Below are positions 59,602 to 64,000 of a stretch of 64,000 bases of DNA, in pieces. The number at the start of each line of letters is the position of its first letter. The first letter of the stretch is position 1. Source of the stretch: Cladopsammia gracilis (taxonomy: Eukaryota; Cnidaria; Anthozoa; Scleractinia; Dendrophylliidae); contig JAJGOT010000290.1 in NCBI GenBank assembly GCA_022457155.1, forward strand, positions 916,001-980,000. Direction: 5' to 3'. A program made the translations under genes and the position numbers. The notes beneath the pieces are model-generated. The model made no database searches and had not been told where the DNA came from. It saw only the letters and a list, made by a program, of their open reading frames with translations.

Positions 59602-60750
59602 ATGAAGAATCACAAGAACAACACAGAAGACAAACCTTTCAAGTGCAGATATTTTGATGAGTGCTTTAGTCAGTCATCACATTGCAAGGGACATAAGCAA
59701 ATTCACACAAGAGAGACAGGAGTGCGATCGTACAAGTGCAAATATTGTGACAAGTGCTTTTCTCAGTCATCAAATTGCAAGAGCCATGAGCGAATTCACA
59801 CAGGAGAAAAACCTCATAAGTGCAAGTATTGTGATAAGTGCTTTACCACTCTTGGAAATTGCCAAAGACACGAACAAATTCACAAAGGAGAAAAACCTCA
59901 TAAGTGCAAGTATTGTGATAAGCAGTTTGGGCAGTCATCAGATTGCAAGAAACACGAACAAATTCACACAGGAGGAAAACCTCATAAATGCAAATATTGT
60001 GATAAGTGCTTTACCTTTCTTGGAAATTGCAAATTACATGAACGAATTCACAATGGACAAAAACCTTATCAATGCGAGTATTGCGATAAGCAGTTTAGGC
60101 AGTCATCACATTGCAAGACACACCAACGAATTCACAATGGAGAAAAACCTTATCATTGCAAGTATTGTGATAAGCAGTTTAGCCAGTCATCAAATTGCAA
60201 GAAACACGAACAAATTCACACAGGAAAAAAACCTCATAAATGCAAATATTGTGATAAATGCTTTCGTATTCTAGTACATTGCAAGATGCACGAGCGAATT
60301 CACACAGGAGAAAAATCTTATCAATGCAAGTATTGTGATAAGCAGTTTGGCTGGTCATCACATTGCAAGACACACCAACGAATTCACAAAGGAGAAAAAC
60401 CTTATCAGTGCAAGTATTGTGATATGCAATTTAGCCAGTCATCAAATTGCAAGACACACGAACGAATTCACACTGGGCAAAAACCTCATAAATGCAAATA
60501 TTGTGATAAGGGCTTTAGTGATTTGTCTAATTGCAAGTCACATGAACGAATTCACAGAAGAGTAAAACCTTATGATATGTACAAAGACATAGACGCTCAC
60601 TCAGGAGAGAATGAGCCTCAACCGTTATCTTCCACTGTTGAACACAGTGCAAACCATTCATTCGCATTCAGCTGTTGGATTTGTCAAGAGGAATTAAGTA
60701 GCCAGGAGCTTCTTATGGAACACTATGATAATCACATGATTCTGGAGTGA
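59602..60750 (+). CDS. C2H2 zinc-finger protein 2 (11 tandem fingers plus C-terminal finger)
   Basis: 382 aa from the first ATG in the exon. Eleven tandem 28-residue fingers follow; the first is degenerate because its second Cys is Phe (CRYFDECF). After a spacer comes the same separate last finger as in gene 1 (CWICQEELSSQELLMEHYDNH). In all tandem fingers the core helix leucine is Cys, apart from the degenerate one, which also keeps that Cys. Unlike gene 1, the frame is open back to the acceptor at 59,539 (EYKEKVLRKQ...), so an upstream coding exon cannot be excluded. It is the plus-strand partner of gene 1, about 9 kb apart, with homologous intron ends and 3' flanks. DNA binding is expected, target unknown. 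Confidence 0.85.
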   Translation: MKNHKNNTEDKPFKCRYFDECFSQSSHCKGHKQIHTRETGVRSYKCKYCDKCFSQSSNCKSHERIHTGEKPHKCKYCDKCFTTLGNCQRHEQIHKGEKPHKCKYCDKQFGQSSDCKKHEQIHTGGKPHKCKYCDKCFTFLGNCKLHERIHNGQKPYQCEYCDKQFRQSSHCKTHQRIHNGEKPYHCKYCDKQFSQSSNCKKHEQIHTGKKPHKCKYCDKCFRILVHCKMHERIHTGEKSYQCKYCDKQFGWSSHCKTHQRIHKGEKPYQCKYCDMQFSQSSNCKTHERIHTGQKPHKCKYCDKGFSDLSNCKSHERIHRRVKPYDMYKDIDAHSGENEPQPLSSTVEHSANHSFAFSCWICQEELSSQELLMEHYDNHMILE

Positions 60751-61185
60751 CACTGGATTCTGGAGTAACGTCACAATGGAGCATTTTAAACTTTAGAATA
60801 TCAAGATAATCTGTTGTAGCAGTTTAAGACAATATTAGAAATAAGATTAAGTTACCTGATGCATGTATTGCATTGGGCAAGTGTCATTGTAGTTAGAAGC
60901 TGTTTTTATCTCGTTAATGCGCGCAGGCGCAAACGAGATATAGGTTTTGAGTAGATGTAGTACAAAAGGGATGTTAAAAGTTGTTAACTTTTGTCCGGAG
61001 AGTTAGTTCTTTATACAAGCTATATAAGGGCATTGAGGATGTGGTTGGTAATACTGGTTAGGATTTCAAGAAGGGCATTGCACACCGCCACTAAAATTTT
61101 TGGGGAGTATTTACAGGTAAATACTCCCCAAGTATTTATTTAAATATTTATTAAAAATTTAAGTATTTATTTATTTAAATAGGGT
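60751..61185. other. 3' flank of zinc-finger gene 2
   Basis: Begins with the shared cluster 3' sequence to about 60,900. Then hairpins ATCTCGTT/AACGAGAT (60,908-60,940) and GGGGAGTATTTAC/GTAAATACTCCCC (about 61,103-61,129), and an AT-rich TATTTAAA stretch. No gene. Confidence 0.5.
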
Positions 61186-61500
61186 ATTTACATTTACATT
61201 TACATTTACATTTACATTTACCAAAATGAGAGCAGTCCCCCTCTTCGAGGCTTATGTGCTCTGGTCGCGGTCAAGTTCTTAAAGTTCTTAATGGGTCAGC
61301 TGACAAACCCCACTCTTAAAAGATTTAATATTAGGAGCCGTAGCCAACATGGCAGGCAAATTGTTCCATTGTTTTATAGTTCTAGATAGGAAGCTGTACT
61401 GAAGGTAAGTTTTCTTTTCGTTAGGTATTCTATAGGATTTAGTGTGGGTATTGGCAAGTGATAATGTTACTAACTTTCGATATCTTACGTTACCTATCAA
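61186..61500 (-). mobile_element. LINE 3' end, minus strand, with (TAAATG)n tail
   Basis: Minus-strand translation gives YLQYSFLSRTIKQWNNLP and APNIKSFKSGV, the same reverse transcriptase C-terminal hallmark as at 58,525-58,707. The (CATTTA)n run at 61,190-61,222 is its simple-repeat tail. It is probably the same family in the opposite orientation. Confidence 0.65.
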
Positions 61501-61979
61501 TCTTTCAAATTTGTTTTTAAGTGGATGTGGCCGAGACGGCTTAATTGATCTTCAAAGGTTCAAGAAATTTGTGTTTTTCTTGTTGAGGAAAGGAGTAATT
61601 AGTAAGTTGAATTTTTTGAGTTCTCATGGTATGTTATCATTTGAAAAAAAAAAAATGAATAATTGAATTACCGATCACGTGAACGAAAAGGCAGTACGGG
61701 CTTTGCCTTTTGTTCTATTTCCAAGGCCTAGGTACTTGGTGTACCCCTGATCATAATGTATGGTACTTCATGTATCCCTTATTGTAATGTATTTAGATAT
61801 ATTGCAGTGTAATTTAGGGTCGGATTACAGTATCTAGGGTTGAAGCACTGATTTTAGTATTTAGGGTTAAGCATTGATTCCAGTATTTCCAATGTAACGA
61901 AAGGGTTAGTTCTTATATATGGTCTGGGCTAGCAGCATATTATCTTATATCCCTTAAAAATTACAAATTCGGCAGCTAG
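61501..61979. other. Intergenic, no supported gene
   Basis: Repeat-like words GTATTTAGGGTT and GTGTACCCCTGATCATAATG; no coding or RNA feature found. Confidence 0.4.
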
Positions 61980-62050
61980 TCCTCGGTGGTGTAGTGGATA
62001 GTGTGTATGGAGTAGATCATACGGCCCGGGTTCGATTCCCCATTCTGCTG
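61980..62050 (+). ncRNA. tRNA-like sequence, probable tRNA-derived SINE head
   Basis: A good RNA polymerase III A box TGGTGTAGTGG (61,987-61,997) and a perfect B box GGTTCGATTCC (62,029-62,039) at tRNA-like spacing, followed by TTTTT (62,051). The overall start (TCCTCGGTGG) recalls tRNA-Asp/Glu. A 5-bp anticodon-like stem GTATG/CATAC encloses an 8-nt loop, the acceptor arms do not pair, and the T stem pairs only three positions. It is therefore not a functional tRNA; a SINE head or tRNA pseudogene is more likely. Confidence 0.6.
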
Positions 62051-62055
62051 TTTTT

Positions 62056-62269
62056 ATCTTCTTTTTCTACTGAAATAAAAACTAAGTGTTTAAATACAAA
62101 ATAATAAGGGATACACCAAGTACATACCTTCCAAGGGTAAGTGTCCGCTTACGTGAGGTGTCCGCTTACTGGAGGTTGAAAAAAAATAGTGCACTAGGGG
62201 ACGTATAATGCGCCAGTATATGTCTTTTTAAAGCTTTTACGACCGCTTGTAATTGTATTATCCATGTAA
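62056..62269. other. Intergenic with GTGTCCGCTTACT repeat words
   Basis: Two copies of TGTCCGCTTAC at about 62,142-62,170; otherwise nothing recognisable. Confidence 0.4.
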
Positions 62270-62414
62270 GGGTTAGACAATGAACGCGAGTGTTCTATGG
62301 GATATAGTGCCTCGTGCATAGATAGAAGTCCACGAGGGCGTAGCCCGAGTGGCACTTCTATCTAATGCGAGAGGCGCTATATCCCATGGGACACGAGCGT
62401 TCATTGTCTAACCC
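62270..62414. mobile_element. 145-bp hairpin MITE
   Basis: Ends GGGTTAGACAATGAACGC and GCGTTCATTGTCTAACCC... are inverted copies. The stem continues imperfectly through GGGATATAGTGCCTC and GAGGCGCTATATCCC, then AGATAGAAGT/ACTTCTATCT. Almost the whole element can fold into one hairpin. No coding; target duplication not clear. Confidence 0.75.
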
Positions 62415-63110
62415 TCTTAGAAAATGGTCATATCCGCGAAGAAATATGTTATGCAGATTGTATTTATGAGCGTATTTTAATTGTGTCATTCACACTTGAA
62501 AATCACGTTGTTATTTTGTTTTGGATGTCGCCGAAATGTTGGTAGAATTTTACGAATAACAACTTTTCTTTCTTTGGAGCTTTGTTTATTCTTTGTTGTT
62601 TTGATGGCTCATTTGCTCCGGCTATGAGCCAGTATACAGAGCTCGAGGAACTTGAGGTCGTCCTTGCCACTCAAGAGTTAGAGAGCGTAGACATATCCGA
62701 GTGTTGGGGGATAATATGAATTCGACAAAAGTGCACGTTTCCAAAAGCCTACGACAGTGAACGAAATTGAGCAAAGGGAAAGAGACAAAATTCCAAAGCA
62801 TTTTGAGACCAGTCTTTCGGTTGTTTCGGTGTGTACCGGAGGACAGATGACGTAAAACAAAAGGAACAAAGAACGACAATAATACAAATGCAAAACAAGA
62901 CCAAAAATACAATACGTCACAAACAATAAAAGACAATGAGTACTGGTACACGCAGAAAGACCCAGTCTTTCGTTTAATTTTTCCTAAAAATTGTTAAGTC
63001 GAATTTCGTTTTGTTATTTTGGTGATTAATCTCTTGCTTAAGTTATGTAAAGCGAAAACTTCAAATGAAATTGTCATTGTTATAACTACAAGTTGTTTTT
63101 GTTTAAATTA
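62415..63110. other. Intergenic, possible decayed ORF
   Basis: A minus-strand ORF (62,622-62,951) is rich in hydrophobic residues but has no domain or splice support. On the plus strand an ATG at 62,624 opens about 30 codons (MSQYTELEELEV...) before a stop. I treat both as unsupported. Confidence 0.35.
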
Positions 63111-63123
63111 GCAGCCTGTAATT

Positions 63124-63200
63124 CATTAGTATGCTCTATATACTCATTAGTATGCTCTATTTTCTCATTAGTATGCTCTATATAGAGCATACTAATTAGG
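63124..63200. repeat. ATTAGTATGCTCTAT tandem/inverted repeats
   Basis: Three direct copies of ATTAGTATGCTCTAT and one inverted copy (ATAGAGCATACTAAT). The same word, slightly changed, forms the ends of the adjacent hairpin element at 63,229. Confidence 0.65.
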
Positions 63201-63228
63201 CTTTAAGACAAAGGAAAACAAAAGAATT

Positions 63229-63397
63229 CATTAGTATGTTCTATAGAGGTTTTGCACGGCAGCCATGTTGCATGGCAGGAACAATATAGATTCTTTTCCC
63301 TATGGGAAAGAATGTTCTTTCTAATGCAAAACATTTTCATTGTTCCTGCCATGCAACATGGCTGCCGTGCAAAACCTCTATATAGAGCTTACTAATG
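63229..63397. mobile_element. 169-bp long-hairpin MITE
   Basis: Ends CATTAGTATGTTCTATAGAG and CTCTATATAGAGCTTACTAATG (imperfect), then a long near-perfect inverted arm (GAGGTTTTGCACGGCAGCCA and its complement). A central AT-rich loop contains TTCTTTTCCCTATGGGAAAGAA. No ORF. Confidence 0.8.
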
Positions 63398-64000
63398 AGT
63401 AGTAATTTTACCCCACAATTTCCCTGGGCTTCAAAGCCCCCGCCTCTTTACATAATTTAAGACAGTTTATGGGAAATAGAGCACACAAATACTGGGCACT
63501 GATTGGCTGAGTGGGTGTGACCATTTTCTAACACAGGGTTGTTGGATGTTGCGTTTTATATCACACATAAATTTAACACTAATTTAAAAACTAAATAAAT
63601 GCACATATCTATGAAGCTCTCGCATTGCCGTCACACGAACTGATGTAAGCCAGTTAAAAACAGTAACACACTCAATCCGCCATGTTTCGGAGGTAAACAG
63701 AACAGAAGAAGTACATATTTCATGTACATTGCATGTAGTTATTTTTTAAAACGAAAGGTGTCCTTTGGTATGTGAATAGACACAATCGACGAATGTCTGC
63801 TTTCGCGGTTGAATGATCTTCAGGTCTCTTAAAATATCCGACACGTTGGAATCGAAACTGAACTGTTCAGACTCACACTTACCCTGTGGGCAGAGCTCGA
63901 AAGAGGCTCTGCTCGCAGGGTAACTCACACTTCCCGTTTGTTTAATTAGGTCAAGCACAATTAAACCATTAAACCGAACCCCTTTTTGTTAGAAATTTTC
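63398..64000. other. Intergenic to window end, no supported gene
   Basis: A short inverted repeat CTGTGGGCAGAGC/GCTCTGCTCGCAG lies at about 63,882-63,918. A 70-codon minus ORF (63,746-63,958) has no domain. Any gene could only be a fragment running off the window. Confidence 0.4.

Noticed and set aside
61980..62050. Functional tRNA gene
   Set aside because: The acceptor arms do not pair, the T stem is incomplete and the anticodon loop is 8 nt.
62622..62951. 109-codon hydrophobic minus-strand ORF as a membrane protein gene
   Set aside because: No domain, no splice or promoter evidence, and the hydrophobicity fits antisense of A-rich DNA.

Overview
The window is eukaryotic, intron-containing, AT-rich DNA crowded with repeats, most likely from a scleractinian (stony) coral. 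The main evidence is four genes for secreted proteins with di-cysteine (CG..YN..QKCC) repeats behind a strongly acidic N-terminal region. This is the architecture of the galaxin-like proteins of the coral skeletal organic matrix; acidic galaxin-like proteins are known from Acropora, so an Acropora-type coral is my best guess, but genus cannot be proven from sequence alone.

Layout. (1) About 1-41,700 is a tandem array of four galaxin-like genes (A 1206-4218, B 12469-14786, C 22418-25313, D 33962-37325), all on the minus strand. Each sits in a 9-12.6 kb unit made of a 3' flank, the gene and a long 5' spacer. Each gene has a TATA box, a signal-peptide exon, acidic exons that all begin and end in phase 1, and one large terminal exon with 9-12 cysteine-rich basic repeats. 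Copy B has lost acidic exon 2 without a frameshift, D has doubled an acidic repeat in exon 3, and the cysteine-rich repeat number differs in most copies. B and C are the youngest pair: they share an identical-length 1138-bp insertion that A and D lack. The B-C spacer holds a 35-bp minisatellite split by a LINE fragment. (2) About 41,700-46,000 is the array edge, with diverged relics of the galaxin unit flanks and two weak candidate exons. (3) About 46,100-60,900 holds a C2H2 zinc-finger cluster on the plus strand: an intact gene (CDS 50604-51647), two decayed remnants (52.5-53.2 kb) and a second intact gene (CDS 59602-60750). Both intact genes have a duplicated, apparently non-coding first exon about 4.3 kb or 1.2 kb upstream. 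Between them lie a Penelope-like reverse transcriptase remnant broken by three DNA-transposon-like insertions, and several inverted-repeat elements. (4) About 61,000-64,000 carries LINE ends, a tRNA-like sequence and long hairpin elements, with no gene I can support.

Functionally, the galaxin-like cluster encodes secreted acidic/cysteine-rich matrix proteins, presumably acting in biomineralisation. The zinc-finger genes encode putative DNA-binding proteins with an unusual cysteine in place of the core leucine of nearly every finger. The two gene families show no evident functional link; both are local, repeat-driven expansions. Exon positions were derived by hand from splice-site consensus, phase and comparison among the four copies, with no transcript data.
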